From positions 25,001 to 89,000 of the forward strand of contig JAWQFJ010026985.1 in assembly GCA_034096865.1 (NCBI GenBank): a stretch of 64,000 nt of DNA, in the 5' to 3' direction. The notes under the pieces are model-generated. The model was not told where the DNA came from, did no database searches, and saw only the letters and a list, made by a program, of their open reading frames with translations. The DNA is from Theodoxus fluviatilis (lineage: Eukaryota; Mollusca; Gastropoda; Cycloneritida; Neritidae). Shown here one piece after another: positions 31,141-44,460 of this stretch. A program made the position numbers and the translations under genes. The number at the start of each line of letters is the position of its first letter. The stretch's first letter is position 1.

Positions 31141-34100
31141 ATGAGAGAGGCCTCCGTCGCAGTGAGACATGCTCACGTGATGTGTTAATTCATGTTGACC
31201 ACTTGTCTGTGATATGGTTCCATGTGCAACGCGCAGGCCTCTCAGTGAAAACGGATGCCTAGGACATATCATGCTCCATGTGGTGGGGTCCCTATCCCTT
31301 TTAAGATGCCCTACATGTCAGCATAAGAGAGTGTGTGCACCGCACTACACACCAGTGTTACGTGAGGCAGGAACATGATTAGGCTCCAGCAGAAACGTAG
31401 GTGCTAGCGCAAGGAGAACTGATACGAAGTGGACCAACCTCCTTCGGTGTTTCAAGAGACGTTTATTCTATGTTCTTTCTGGGACGGTTAGACGCGAACG
31501 TAACATTGACTTTTCCAGTGCCTCGGATTCAGTTGCAGCTCAATGACACGATAAAACAAAAATGCAGTACACTGTGTCCGTGCTGACGTGGCACTCAAGA
31601 TACTTATTTTCAGGAGCTCAAGGCCAGAAAGTGAATGCGAACTATTTATGTCATGTTTGAGTCAGCGGACCAGTGTACGCGACAACGGAAAATGTTGGAA
31701 GAGGAAGCTATTGGAAGGAACATGTGGGACAATGTGTCATTAGGGTGAGAACAGCATATCCTTATGCCATTGAGTGCAGGTAATGTATAAAACCGTGTGA
31801 ACACCTTGAAATATAGCTCGCGGCGAACATCCCAGGAGCCCCTATTTCGTGTCTACCCTACGGTGCCCACGGGCAAAAACTGCGGTCAAACACCACTGAC
31901 ACAGTCATGCCTGGAACTGGATTGGAGATTCGGGTGTGAAGTTCTTTGTAAACCGTGGAAAACAATGCAGATACCGAGTGCAGCTAACGGTGGTGTGATA
32001 GCATCTGACTCGCGTACGAGAGCTGAGGAGGGGTATCGCACGGCATCTGACATAAGTAAAATGAATTGCGTGTTCTTAAGACAAATACCTTTCATCAGGG
32101 GGAAAACTTTGCAAGAGTGGTAAGTTTTTAATCACTTAAGATCCTCCTGTCAATCGATCGTTGGGTGTCATTCAAAACAAAACTGAGTGCTTCTGTTGTC
32201 GCATACATAACAAACCGAATGCTTATACCTGCAACGACGATATCGACAAAGTGTCAAAATGCATTTCACCTCTCGCGCACTTCTCAGAACTAGAGGAAAT
32301 GAGACTGAGTCAAAAAGCTCCACCACAGCACGAGAAGATGCATTCAATTTACTCGAAGTGGACAATGCCGGAAACAATTTATCAAGCTTGGAGGAGTAAA
32401 CAAAGCCGGAGGTAATTTCTCAAACTACATGTCTTTTGCTGATCTGTGTAGAATTGGTAAACAAAATAGCTCTCTTCACTGGTTTCTGGTCCAAGGGGTT
32501 TCAAGGCAGTGTATTTTCCAAGAAGACAGGCATGCTCTATTTTGATCGAGAAAGCGCAAAAAGGTCCTGATGTCTTGACTTTGCCCGATGGCTTAAACTG
32601 TATTGTTGGTTCATCACTGCTTTCTTAGACTTACGAATTAGGCTTTCGTTTTTCAATTGACAAACAGCTACTATTTAAACGGCCTGTGATGGCGACAAAA
32701 TGCACTGCTTCCTCAAATTTCCTCCCTCTATGAGTGGCTGAAACTACTCAGAATTCTTAATTTACATAAAACAGCTTTCTATTGACATCAGCATAGTTGA
32801 AACAATGGCCTGATAGTGAAGTCTTAAATATGACGTCCTCACATAATTTTGTAAGGTGTGAAAGAGGACTAAATCGAGTGAAGTGTTGAAACACCTGAAA
32901 GCGATGGAAACAAAGGAGAAAATTGTAATAAATACATCAGCTAAATGCCATGGTCCGCTGAATCTCCTCTTTTTTCCATCTTCAGTTCAAAAGCTGCGAG
33001 CTTTTGATATGGCTGTGAGAGAAGGCAGAAACGGCATGCACAAACTTTCTAGCAAGATGTGAAACGGAATTCGATTTCTACCGTATGTCGATCGTATCAA
33101 GATTGGATCAAAGTTTAGAGCTAACTGAATCCGTCAGTAAATGATCAGTTGTGAGAACATGAAAACTGTTATAATCGATGATCATCCAGTTCAATGATAG
33201 CATGGGGTGGAAATGGGCAGACGTACCCAGAGAAGACTGAATCTTAGAGTGATGTCTTCAGGCTGGGTGCAATTACTTGAGAAGCGTGTATTGTTACTCC
33301 ATGGATTACTTCGTTTGCATTTGGGTCAACGTCACTCCAACGCAGTTAACTACATTTTTGAAAATAGTTGTTATCTCCTGTATATAGTAACATACATGTT
33401 ATCTCGTGTATCAGAGTATTCCTTTTGCTAATGTTGACATTGTTATGCTATTTATATGTATGCTTTTATCACCATAGTAGAGATGCCATTGATAAGTCTA
33501 TGCCATAATGATATCCTTTTTGCATGGAGTATGTCCAAGCTGGCAATGTTCTAGTGTAACATAATTTGTAAATCTATCGAAAAGAATTCTTGTTAATGAC
33601 TTTTTTCATCGATTCTCAACAGGAAAACTATAGTACAGAACGTTCTGATATACTTCAAGAAAACATAAATGCATGCTTGCAAAAGCTTAAACAGATTAAT
33701 TAATGGATACAAATGTTTCGTCGCAGCAGGCTGATATATAATATTTGGAACTGTGTGACACTGTAAACGCAATTATAGGAAGACACCTGCAACCATCAAG
33801 AGACGGCTTTGCAATTTATTCAAAGTCGTTTTTTAACCTCATGTATTCCATCAGTCGGTCGAACAATATGTATTCTTCTTGGAGGTCACCGTGCATCTCT
33901 TACCATAAATCACAAAAGGGAAGTCAGAACCACTTTCATCAGCTGTCTGGTTGAAAACTACGAACATTCCCTGGATAACGTTCGTAACACAGCTGAATTT
34001 AGTTCATTTTTCAGGCATTCAATGCGAAGCCAGCATATAGCTAGTGTTTGGAAAGTTAATTATTTGAGTTTCCCGTGCATCTTTCTGCAGGGACAATTTC

Positions 34101-34410
34101 CTTATATGCAGTTCAAGACTGTACTTATCTTTTGCCTTTCATTTGCAGGGAACGATGTTGTTCATTTGGATGTATCATTGACAAAGAATGACCTATCTGA
34201 AGAGTTTGGCAACGTATCATGCGCCAGAAGTTTTCAAGCACGAAACCCGCGGAAAACAGCTATGAGATACGTTTTGGACATGATGGCGTAAGCTTGGAGA
34301 AACTGCCTTGGTTTCTTAGATCTGTGATACTGCTTGACAATGAAGCTCGACTTAAAGACATGTGCTCTGTAAACGTTGAAAAGATCAGATTATTGAAACG
34401 ATCACCAATA

Positions 34411-34411
<1 letters not shown>

Positions 34412-34467
<56 letters not shown>
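34412..34467. repeat. (TA)n microsatellite
   Basis: Pure alternating TA over more than 50 bases. Confidence 0.9.
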
Positions 34468-34469
<2 letters not shown>

Positions 34470-36092
34470 TCAACGGTCATGGACCTGTTCCTTTATGCGT
34501 GAAACCCATTGACGCTTCGATATAATGATCCTGGTTTGCATTACAAGTGGATGTATAGACATCTGTACACAGCCGGTTTTTGCAAGTTTACGCGGCAAAA
34601 CTGGTGTACGCTGAGAAGCTTTTGGGGATATTGCGGTCTTCTTCGACATTCTTGAGGGTTTCATTTTGCTGTGTGTTTATCAAACTGTAGAAACCTTTTT
34701 AAGATCCCATAGGCTTGGGAACAACCAATTTGTGTTTCTATAATATGTTATCTGCAACAAGTGCCGCTGAATTTACACTTGTTGCAGATTTTTAAAAAAT
34801 TCCATCTTTTTACATTCTAAAAAAACTACATCATTGCTTGAACCTGCCCACCAAAATCTGAAAAAAGAAATTGTAAGGGAGGAATATGTAACCTTTTTGC
34901 GTATTTCTTTAGTCAGTTTCTTCGGTTCAATACGTCATACAGTTTTGTGATGAGATGGTTGATCAAAATATACTTGCGCAGAAGCTCAATGTGTACAGTT
35001 GTAAATACGGCCAAGATGTTCTACATGCATTACATACAGTGAAATAAGTGCATATACACTTGTTGAAATGTTGAATGTTGGGAACATGTTGTCATTTGTT
35101 GTATAATTTGAACAATGCAAATGATGGCAACTGACACAGTATATGTTGTAAAGACGATTGGTAAGGAGTATCGAACGTGAAAGAAGTACGTTACAGTCAT
35201 TGCAACACGTCCTGTGGACAGTCACTACAGACGCTGCATGCCATATAACCTTTTGAACAAATGTGGTGTTTTGAAATATATATAAATATATGTATACATT
35301 ATATAGATATAAAATCGTTGTTGAATTCCTGTTCCATTTGGTGAATGCGAATTTCGGTTTGACGAAGTCAGACTAGGTCTTATATGAGTTTGTTATTCTG
35401 GGAGGGGGGATATGTGTTTGCAAATACATCGCGACATTGATATACATGTATTCGCTCCTCAGATCACAGCTTCTGTACTCATTTAGTGTGACATTACTTG
35501 TCAGTGCTTCCTTTCTAGGAGTTCCTTAGTTTCATGCCTGATATTTTTGCTGTGGTAATCTAAACGTCTGCACGTCACCCTACCCCAGTGGCTGTAATAA
35601 CAAGGAACGTATGTCAGACGACGCTAAGCACATGCTAATGAAAGGAATCACTACATATCTGTATTTTTTATACATTATGTATCCACGATAGAGATGTTTG
35701 TTTCATTAAATTTATTCAAATAACCAAATTTATTTCGCCTCTCTAGAAGTTATTGAAAGGAAATTTCATCCGGAATGTTCAATGCAAAAACATACGTAAT
35801 TGTTTTGTTATATTGTTTTGTGATATATGCAGTGATGATTGTTTCTCTGTAAATTATTCAGAACCGCTCATGTTCATCATCAGCATGTTGCTCTGATACC
35901 ATACTTTGTGACGACCAGATGTGTTAACTGTTTACGCCTCTATACTGATACAATGTCCTCGTGTAATGATTTTTAAAGACCAGGAGCTCTGTCCTGAATA
36001 GTTGTTTGACAAAATATGTTGCTCTAGATGATCCTTCCTCGTTTACTTGAATTAGCTCAAGATCAGCCGTTTCTTTATTTTTAAAATTTGAG

Positions 36093-36095
36093 ATG

Positions 36096-36151
<56 letters not shown>

Positions 36152-36201
36152 CCATCACCATCACCACCACCATCACCATCACCACCACCACCATCACCAC
36201 C

Positions 36202-36281
<80 letters not shown>
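36093..36281. repeat. (CAT)n/(CAC)n microsatellite
   Basis: CAT triplets flank a central CAC/CAT mixture, giving spurious poly-His, poly-Met and poly-Asp frames. 36282-36765 is otherwise unrecognised. Confidence 0.95.
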
Positions 36282-36282
<1 letters not shown>

Positions 36283-36761
36283 GTAGTCCTTATTGTCACC
36301 ATTTCTCAGTCGTGTTTTGTGGCAAAGTGTAAAAACAGTGCTATTTGGCCCAACCACATAACGTGTTACTGGAAGATAGTGGTGTGGTTATTTGGCACAC
36401 TTTGATGATCTGGCATTGATCCCATCGATGTAATAGCGACGCTGATTTATAGCTTGATTTTTATCTGACCTAATACTACATATTTAATACTTTGAGAATG
36501 TTTATTGTTTATTATATCATATCGTCGTACTGTTTTGGTTCATTCCCACCTCTGTACTGATGTCACCACCCGTTGCAGGCTCACCTCAAACTTGGGGGTT
36601 TAGTTCATTTTACATTCCTTTCATGTAGTCTGTTTGACCATGTTGTGTTATTTCAGCTTAGGCTAGTCAAACCATTATGTTAATTGTTGCTGTGCTCGAA
36701 TGTTCCTAAATAAATCAATATACTTTATGAAAAGTTCACCCAAAACAAGCACTGAATTGTT

Positions 36762-36765
<4 letters not shown>

Positions 36766-36831
<66 letters not shown>
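36766..36831. repeat. (CT)n microsatellite
   Basis: Uninterrupted CT, about 33 units. Confidence 0.9.
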
Positions 36832-36834
<3 letters not shown>

Positions 36835-39254
36835 ATTTCGCAATCAAGGATACATACACATATATTGCACAATGTACCTCTGACAAAGTGTCTGGATTAG
36901 TCTACAATTCTCAAAACATCTACCCCAGCGAAAGAGAATTATCAGCCAATGATCCTTTACGGTCATACTCCCAGCGTGACAATGTACAAATTACAATAAC
37001 AACACATCATATCGAGTCAGTTTCGTGGCTTGATTTTTCTTTCTTTCAGTAGCACATGCAAAATAACATGCATTTTCGTGTGCATGGATACAATAACATA
37101 TTCTTTTCACCAAATTTCGACATGTGCATGCAGCTGATATGAAAACATAGTAGCGTTTTGAAAAATCTGTTTGTGTGGTTATTATTCAATTATATCGGTC
37201 TTTTCAGTCGTTTCATGTACTGTCAACCGTCACCACCAGCTTAAGACAAAAATGTATGTGTACATACTGATATGTAATAAAATGTGCCTGCTTCATCCAA
37301 ACGTCCCGGCTTTCATTTATGAATTTGTTTTTGCGTCTCTATGGCATGGCCAGAGTAAGAGGACTATATTTCAAACATAGAGGACCGAGACAAATAGTTT
37401 GCCTGTTTAACGGGATTTCATGCAAATGTCACAAAAACTTAAGAATACGCTATGTCATTGCGGACAGTTAATTAGAACTAAAGCTCGATACATAATGCAA
37501 CCTTTGATTTTCACATTCACCCTCACAGCGTCGTTGTGAAACTAAGGCAATCGCACGTACGATTGCAATTTTTAACAATAGAAACTGAGACAGTGCAGTC
37601 GCACGTTGCTCTGGCTTTGAAAGCAAGGCTACAGCAGTATATACAACCTTCGCTGCAACTAGAGCAGAGCATGAACCAGGCCAGGAAACCCAAGGCGATC
37701 TCTTGCACTCTGCGTCCAAGTTCGCACCACGGATGCTGCGTACCATACAAGTACATATCTGGGCTGCTTACCATCTACTGTACTCTAAAGAAGTCTCCCT
37801 CCTGAAAGAAGTCATTCACTGCCATGGAGCAATCGGTGTTGGCAAGAATTTACGTTGTGGAAAACTACGTTGAGCCCAAGCATCTCGTTGAGTCTTATCT
37901 CGGCAACTTGTGAATCAAGTTGTTTATCACATGATAGATGTTCCGCTGCATTTGTTGATATTTCCTCTAAGTCACGATTACCCCTCAATCATGGCGATCA
38001 CATTCAGTGACTGCACCATCTACAAAACGCTCTCCATTCCACAGCTAGAATCCAATACGTCAACCATATTATTCCAGGCATAAATGAGACACCTATGAAT
38101 GGAACTAGACCCCACTATTACTTTGTCAGTTGAAAGGTGCGATGCAGCAGCCTTGATTGGCCACTCGATGAAAATCAGGTCAGAATAGTCTGACGACGGA
38201 GAGTCAAGCAGGACGGATGAACTTGTGCAGGCAGTTTTGATTAGTCTGTTTGCTAGAGAAGGTATCTCTGGCATATAGAAATCAGTATATGATACTATTA
38301 ACAGGTGCATTTCTTTGTTATTTGTCTTGCACCTTATGAAAATTATCATCAGGGTACAGTGATTCTGGGCCACCATGCACGGTGTCGATTTGCTCCCTTG
38401 TTGCTGGAAAAAAGCTGTCTCAGATGAACAATGACGGACATTGCCAGTTTGGGATCATTTGCCGCATAGTAACATCACATTGCAACCAAACTGGTGCCTT
38501 CTCCGTCTCCCATTTCTTTAGTTTTATTTGTGAAGGCAGGCTGTTACACTTAGTTTTTCAGACGAACTTTCTGTAGAGACCACTGATTAAGGTCAGGTGA
38601 CTAAATTGTTGCTTCAGTCTGATACCACAAAAAACTTCTGTTCTCGATCAATTGCGTGCTTACGGCACGTACTTTGCATACTATATTTAAAACCCTCAGC
38701 CCCGTGAACGCATGTGGAACAACCTATGTCTATTGTGAGTGCATGGACGGATTTTGTTTGACATGGCCATAACGTTGATTATTAGCCAACCTTTTTTTTA
38801 AGCCAAACCTCAGGAATGTTTTTGGTTTTTGTTTACGTACCATTTTGACTACTTCAAAAGCTCGAGACGTCCTTTGTGTCCTTCACTTAACTCTTGACAT
38901 GATATATGCAAGCCTGTTTGAGAATTGGATAACGTGTGGAGCAGGGAAAGCTCACAGTTTTATCGGTGGGTCTGTCTGTCAGTATTTGAGTTGTTTGCAG
39001 CACAAACTTTTCTTACAGATGTTAATAAAAATGGCTTCAAATGTAAATTAGGCAGTTCAAAGAGGTTAATATCGGCTCCCGAAAACTTTATAAGCAACGG
39101 TTTTCATCGATAGACATGAAAAGATGTGAACAGACCATGATGACCATAAGCTAATGAAAACTTTCCAGAATTGATGCATATGAGTCTTTACTTCAAATGC
39201 TGCTTTAAAAAAAGTGACTGCAAACGCAGAACTTGGGTAAGCATCTGCATTGTA
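36832..39254. other. No recognised gene
   Basis: AT-rich unique sequence. Frames up to about 118 codons on either strand show no recognisable domain or splice-supported pattern. Confidence 0.4.
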
Positions 39255-39682
39255 GAGAGCACTCAGAGAGCGCTTACCTCCGCCATCAACGCCACTATTT
39301 CTTCCACGGCCTGTAATAATTCAGGCAGCATGTTCTGCTAACCGGGCCTGACGCTACAAAGTTTAGTTCAATTTAGCGCCTGCTAGTAGTCTCTGAGTGT
39401 AGAATGAATAAGCTGGCGGATTGAACATATTGAGGTCATTAACTTCATGATGAGCAATAAAATATAATGCTCCAATTCCAAAACTACACAACAGATAACC
39501 CCCGAATATTAATGAGTATTGAAGGCAAAACCCTGACTTGGCACTACATGTCATCAGAATCCGTGTTGAACTTTTTGAGTTATTTTGCCGAATAACGCAC
39601 CAACCAACCAACCAACCAACCAACCAACCAACCAACCAACCAACCAACCAACCGAACAACAACCTTCCTTGGCGGAGGTAAC
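39255..39682 (-). mobile_element. MITE-like element with CCTCCGCC ends and internal (GGTT)n
   Basis: On the minus strand it begins near GTTACCTCCGCCAAGGAAGG, runs into GTTCGGTTGG and a (GGTT)n tract (39599-39652), and ends near GGCGGAGGTAAGCGCTCTCT followed by GAGTGCTCTC. GGCGGAGGTAA is shared by both ends in inverted orientation. Repeats combining CTCCGCC, GGTTGGTTGG and GCGGAGGTnnGCGCTCTC are familiar to me from marine invertebrate genomes. No coding capacity. Confidence 0.5.
39599..39652. repeat. (CCAA)n microsatellite
   Basis: Thirteen CCAA units, internal to the MITE-like element. Confidence 0.95.
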
Positions 39683-40905
39683 TAGATGATCTCCAGCTAA
39701 CGCCAAGATTAGAATGCGTGTTGGTTAAGTATAATGACTAGCTGTTATGCACGTCAGCTTTTCACCGCGCGCAACTTTAAATAGTCTAGAAGCAAACAGC
39801 TGAGACTAATGGTGACCCATTTCTGGAAACCAGTCTTAACTCGCAATCATCGAAACAGCGCTACACAGCTCTGAAGGTCGTGGGGGTCTGCCTGAGCGAA
39901 ATTGAGATTTTCGGTTCATTGCATTCTCTACAAATTAATCTATAAAATGGTATAAGTTTTATGTCTTAAAAATGTATTTAAGTGCATTAAAAAATTAATT
40001 AAAGTTATAATTGTGATAATTTAGAGCATTTTTATTTGCCAAAATCAACCAATTTTGACCCTGCAAAACAACACGTAACCCTTGCAGAACCTCAACACAT
40101 GGTCTTTCGCGCGCTTTCTTTCGTTTCTTCTGCTGTGCAAAAAATCAAGATGATTGGATAATTCTAAGACTCTGTTGCTAAGGAGAATGTGTGAGGATTG
40201 CATGCAAAACTTTGAGGTCCGTTTTCTCAAAACAAGTCGCGACTGAGTTTTCAACTTCAACTCGTTATAACTTCCACAATGTTTGAGCTACCAGGTTCGT
40301 TTTGGTGTCAAATTAATCAGGAAACTCTGTAGAATTCAAAAATATAAACATCTCAAAAATGATAAAATCCACCTTAAGACTGGTTTGGTGGTTATGTTTC
40401 TTGCAAAGCGGTTGCCCGTAAGAAAAGAAATCTGTGCAAACGCCAGAACAACTGCATCGTGAAATGACAACTGCAGGTCCACAACCCCCAAGCCACAGTG
40501 GTATACAAGCAAAACAGGTGATAAAGCGGTAAAGGCTTATTTGCACTTGAATTCGTTGATATGTACATCCATGTTTCTGAGAGGAAAACAGTCCACTACG
40601 ATGAATTGTACAGCAAGACAGAAAGAGGTTGGGTCAACCGCGTTTTTTCCGCTATGTTTGATGCAGAGGCTTCCCTAATGGTTCTACAATTAATTCCCCC
40701 CAAATTTTCAGACTGCATGCTGGACAGGTACACTGCATTACAAGGCGGTTGCACAAATCTGTTGAGGTTGTCTCCATGCCGGTATGGATGTTACATCGCT
40801 ACCTCGATGGCTCTGGTCACTTACGTTGCCCTAAATATTATACACATAACACACCGTTTCTCTTATTTCTCGAATTAATGCAGACATTCTCCATCTCTGT
40901 CTTTG
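39683..40905. other. No recognised gene
   Basis: AT-rich sequence, notably 39930-40050. Nothing recognised. Confidence 0.4.
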
Positions 40906-41055
40906 TATGTTTCTGTCTGTCTCTTTGTTTTTCTCTCTTTCACTCTCTTTCTCACATTCTCTCTCTCTCTCTTTCTCTCCTCTGTGTGTGTATGTGTGTC
41001 TGTCTGCCTGTACCTCTCTCTCTTTCAGTCTCTCCCTCTTTGTCTGTCTGTCTGT

Positions 41056-41150
<95 letters not shown>

Positions 41151-41226
41151 CGCCCGCCCGCCCTGCCTGCCTGTCTGTGTATTTCTGTCTGTGTGTATTT
41201 TGTATGTGTGTCTGTTTGTTTGTTAG
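40906..41226. repeat. CT / CTGT / CTGC compound microsatellite
   Basis: CT repeats, then (CTGT)n, (CTGC)n at 41057-41085, (CTGT)n, CT and CCCG blocks. 41227-41936 has nothing recognisable. Confidence 0.9.
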
Positions 41227-41936
41227 TTTGTTGTCAAGTCTATATCATTGTTTGCCGGTAAAAACAATTAGCTCCCTTTCTGATTGCTACTTTTCTGAGA
41301 GTGATGTCACAGTCTAATGTCAGCATGTCGTACGCTTTCAATGGTGTTTTCCGGTATTCTTTGAAGAAGTTGAAAGGTCTTTCAGGCCTTCTTTTTCTTT
41401 TAGCTAGTTCAGCTCAGAAGATCATTTTTCAAACCTCTCATATTCCACAAACCACGTGGTCTGCCAAAAAAAGATAATGTTTCACAAATAGCGTTTTTAC
41501 TGAATCATTTAAGAACTCTCAAAGGAATCTGTTTCTGTGGTATGGCTTCTTCTTCAAAGAATACAAGACACATTTATGTCGTAGCTGGAGATCGATGTGG
41601 AGAAAACGAACTCCTCTTGTGCAATGTTCCCCTCTCCGCGAATAAAAGATTCGGCTGTTAATAATGGTTTCAGACAGTTGGGTGCCTCTTCCTTTTTTTT
41701 CGCTGTCGTTTTCGACGCAACAGTGATAGAGCTAGGAGCACGGGTTAAGGATCATTACAAGAGATTGGGGGGAAAATCATTAGAGGTCGTATATGAGTTT
41801 TCCTATTGAATCTGTCAACGTTTTTGGAGTAAGAAGTAGTCGAGCCTCCTGTCCGAATGATAGTTGGACTCAGCGGCCCTCACACGGCGAGAGCATGCGG
41901 GACAAAAGCGATTAAAACGCTGCAATGTTACTTAGA

Positions 41937-42050
41937 TAAACCCATATTTTTCCCGCCCCAGAGATAGAAACACGGCACTTTGCCTCGCACACCTTCTAAT
42001 CCTAGAGCATGCTCTCCTATCTCCGCCTGTCAAAAGACAGGGTTTCAACA
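41937..42050 (-). repeat. Dispersed SINE-like repeat, copy 3 (family B)
   Basis: AAACCCATATTTTTCCCG, CCAGAGATAGAAACACGGCAC, GCCTCGCACACC, AGAGCATGCTCTCCTAT and GCCTGTCAAAAGACAGGGTT correspond in order to the reverse complement of copy 2. It includes the single 27-base segment that is amplified in copy 1. Confidence 0.65.
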
Positions 42051-43089
42051 TGCGAGTCCAGACTGAGAGGCTGACCGTGCACTCATCCAAGAAGGGAGAG
42101 CACTTGGTGATGGGCTGCCAGGAACTGGTAATCATATTTCAGACAAGATGGTATGGAAGGGAAGCTCATGTAAATACTTTATTTTTGCTATTGTACGTCG
42201 TGGACGTTGAACCAATGCTAACGCAGTCACACAGAGGGGTAGGTGCACCGTGGATATTCTCCAAGTTTACTCACTCATGCAGAGACTGAATTACACACAC
42301 GGTCATATTTATGTCACAGGTTTGCAACAAGTACGGCATTGTCATGATATTTTAATAAACCCAAATTTGTGCCGTCTCAGATTATCGAGAACTTCATTCC
42401 GCAACATCCGAATAACCAACCTTAACATCCTATGCAAGGAGAACTCTCTCATTAAAAGTTAACGATATAATTTTTTTAATGAAATGAAATAATTCAATTT
42501 CCCTTCAAAGGAGACTAGGCTGCAGATCATCAGTCGTGATGAAACTTTAAAAAAATCTCTCGAAAACGGATCGCAGTACTGTTGTCAAGGAAACAAAGGG
42601 CTGCATCCATCGCAGAGTACTAAACAAGCGAGACTGAGAGGTGAGTGGGTCTGGTTGCTATGGAAAACATAGCAGACTACATGAAAGGAGTTGCGTGGAA
42701 CGGGCAAAATCAAGCGTGTCACGGGAGAGCGGGGAAGAACTTCTGTGGTCGAGATTAGGCGTTGTGGAGTCTAGTCACCTTTCCGAGGCGTCTGAGGCGC
42801 ATGAAACTTCAAACAAATATGGCAACTTCTGCAACCCACAGGTATACTTTAAATATCATCGAGCTTGCACGAAACTAGTTGTAAGTTTTTCAACACTGCA
42901 CAGAAAAGCAAAAACGACGCAAACGCCAACAAGTAGAAAGACATCTGGACTGCCTCCAAGACATCAAGCACTCCGTCCATGTGTGAGAAGGTGCACTTTT
43001 GTGACACTGTGACCCATCGCCGATTTTGTACTTTTAATGTTGGTTTTGTTTTAGCATGAGTGGACTGTAAGAATTGTTGTCGGGTGTGG
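42051..43089. other. No recognised gene
   Basis: A frame at about 42812-43008 encodes NKYGNFCNPQVYFKYHRACT followed by a basic stretch. The YHxxC pattern is seen in some transposon-associated proteins, but this is too little to name. Confidence 0.3.
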
Positions 43090-44460
43090 TTGTTTCCCAA
43101 TGCCAAGCGCCGCTGAGCGCGTGCTTCCTGTGCCACTGCCTGCGTGTGAGCGGGCTTTCTGCAGTCTTGCAGGGCTCACGACGAGCTGTTTGAGCTTCGG
43201 CTCTCCAAATATCCCGAGGCCCACGTGCTGGATTCTACCCCTTTTTTCGCCCCACCCCTTTCCCGTTGCGATGTTCTCACCCTCCGTTTTTTTTCGCCGC
43301 CTGTGCCCCGTGCCGCATGCCCCCAAGTGTGTGAACCCTGATCACAGGTTTATTTAATACATGGTCGCGTGCAGACTCCTTCACCAGTGCAGTCCGAGTC
43401 TACACGCGACCATGTTTTAAATAAGCCTGTGATCAGGGTTCACACACTTGGGGGCATGCGGCACGGGGCACAGGTGGCAAAAAAAAACCCGGAGGGTGAG
43501 AACATCGCAACGGGAAAGGGGTGGGGCGAAAAAAGGGTAGAAGCCAGCACGTGGGCCTCGGGATATTTGGAGAGCCGAAACACAACATCCGAGGCCGTGT
43601 AACGACCCAAAGTATGAACCGACCCAAAGTATGAACCGGAAATCGTCGCAGAGTTATCTGCCCGGCTCTCTCTTTATGCGATTTACCGCTCCTGCACCTG
43701 TTCTTCGCATGGAATATATCCCGACAAACGACGCATTAGTTGCTTTACGAGCTTTTGTGTTTTTGGTGCATTTGTGTCGTTTAACACATAATGTAGCGTT
43801 CAAAAAAGTTTTTTCCCGTGAAGAGCCGTCTCCCCTGCCGGAAATAATATGGGAGTCACCTCCCTGTAGTCTATTTGTAGTCTGGTTTTATAAAACGCGA
43901 CCGTTGACTGACTTGGCACGCCCGGGGAGTTATGCTAAGATCCGGCCGCGTAAATATATCTGCGTTTTGTGACAAACGTCTTGCTCGGCGGTACTGTACT
44001 CCATGCACCTTAACGGTGCGCGTGATTCGGGTGTAATCTTAAGCTAAACGACGTTTATTGGCGCTGCTGAAATGGTCGAAGTCGGAAACATTCGGAACGT
44101 CGTTTAGCTTAAGATTACACCCGAATCACGCGCACCGTTAAGGTGCATGGAGTACAGTACCGCCGAGCAAGACGTTTGTCACAAAACGCAGATATATTTA
44201 CGCGGCCGGATCTTAGCATAACTCCCCGGGTGTGCCAAGTCAGTCAGGCGGAGTGGCGGGTGCCGTCTCTTTTTAGAGTCGAATTATTAAGAGTACCGGG
44301 CAGATAACTCTGCGACGATTTCCGGTTCATACTTTGGGTCGGTTCATACTTTGGGTCGTTACAGGCCGTCGTGAGCCCTGCAAGACTGCAGAAAGCCCGC
44401 TCACACGCAGGCAGGGGCACAGGGAGCACGCGCCTGGCGGCGCTTGGCACAGGGAAACAA
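43090..44460. mobile_element. Nested foldback element: three interlocked palindromes
   Basis: Four sets of inverted arms can be aligned by eye. Outer arms: A 43090-43183 with A' 44367-44460 (94 bases each). Next inward: E 43598-43665 with E' 44296-44363 (68 each). Between A and E on the left only, a complete palindrome: B 43196-43378 with B' 43396-43579 and a 17-base loop. In the centre: C 43905-44055 with C' 44096-44246 (151 each, almost identical), 40-base loop. On the right, A' and E' are nearly contiguous, so the B palindrome looks like an insertion into the left arm of an older A/E foldback. No coding capacity is recognised. Foldback or snap-back DNA transposons are the closest known class; an assembly artefact for one palindrome is an alternative. 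Confidence 0.8.

Larger units (their letters stand above)
29660..36092. other. Downstream of the receptor; possible 3' UTR, otherwise unrecognised
   Basis: More than 6 kb without a recognisable gene. It contains a 39-bp tandem duplication (31064-31140), a (TA)n tract (34412-34467), T- and G-runs at about 30497-30515 and an AATAAA at 32927 that could serve polyadenylation. Whether any of it is transcribed as 3' UTR cannot be told from sequence. Confidence 0.3.

Noticed and set aside
33809..34291. 160-codon frame downstream of the receptor
   Set aside because: No recognisable domain, composition like the surrounding noncoding sequence.
36093..36332. Poly-His frame
   Set aside because: Translation of the CAT/CAC microsatellite.
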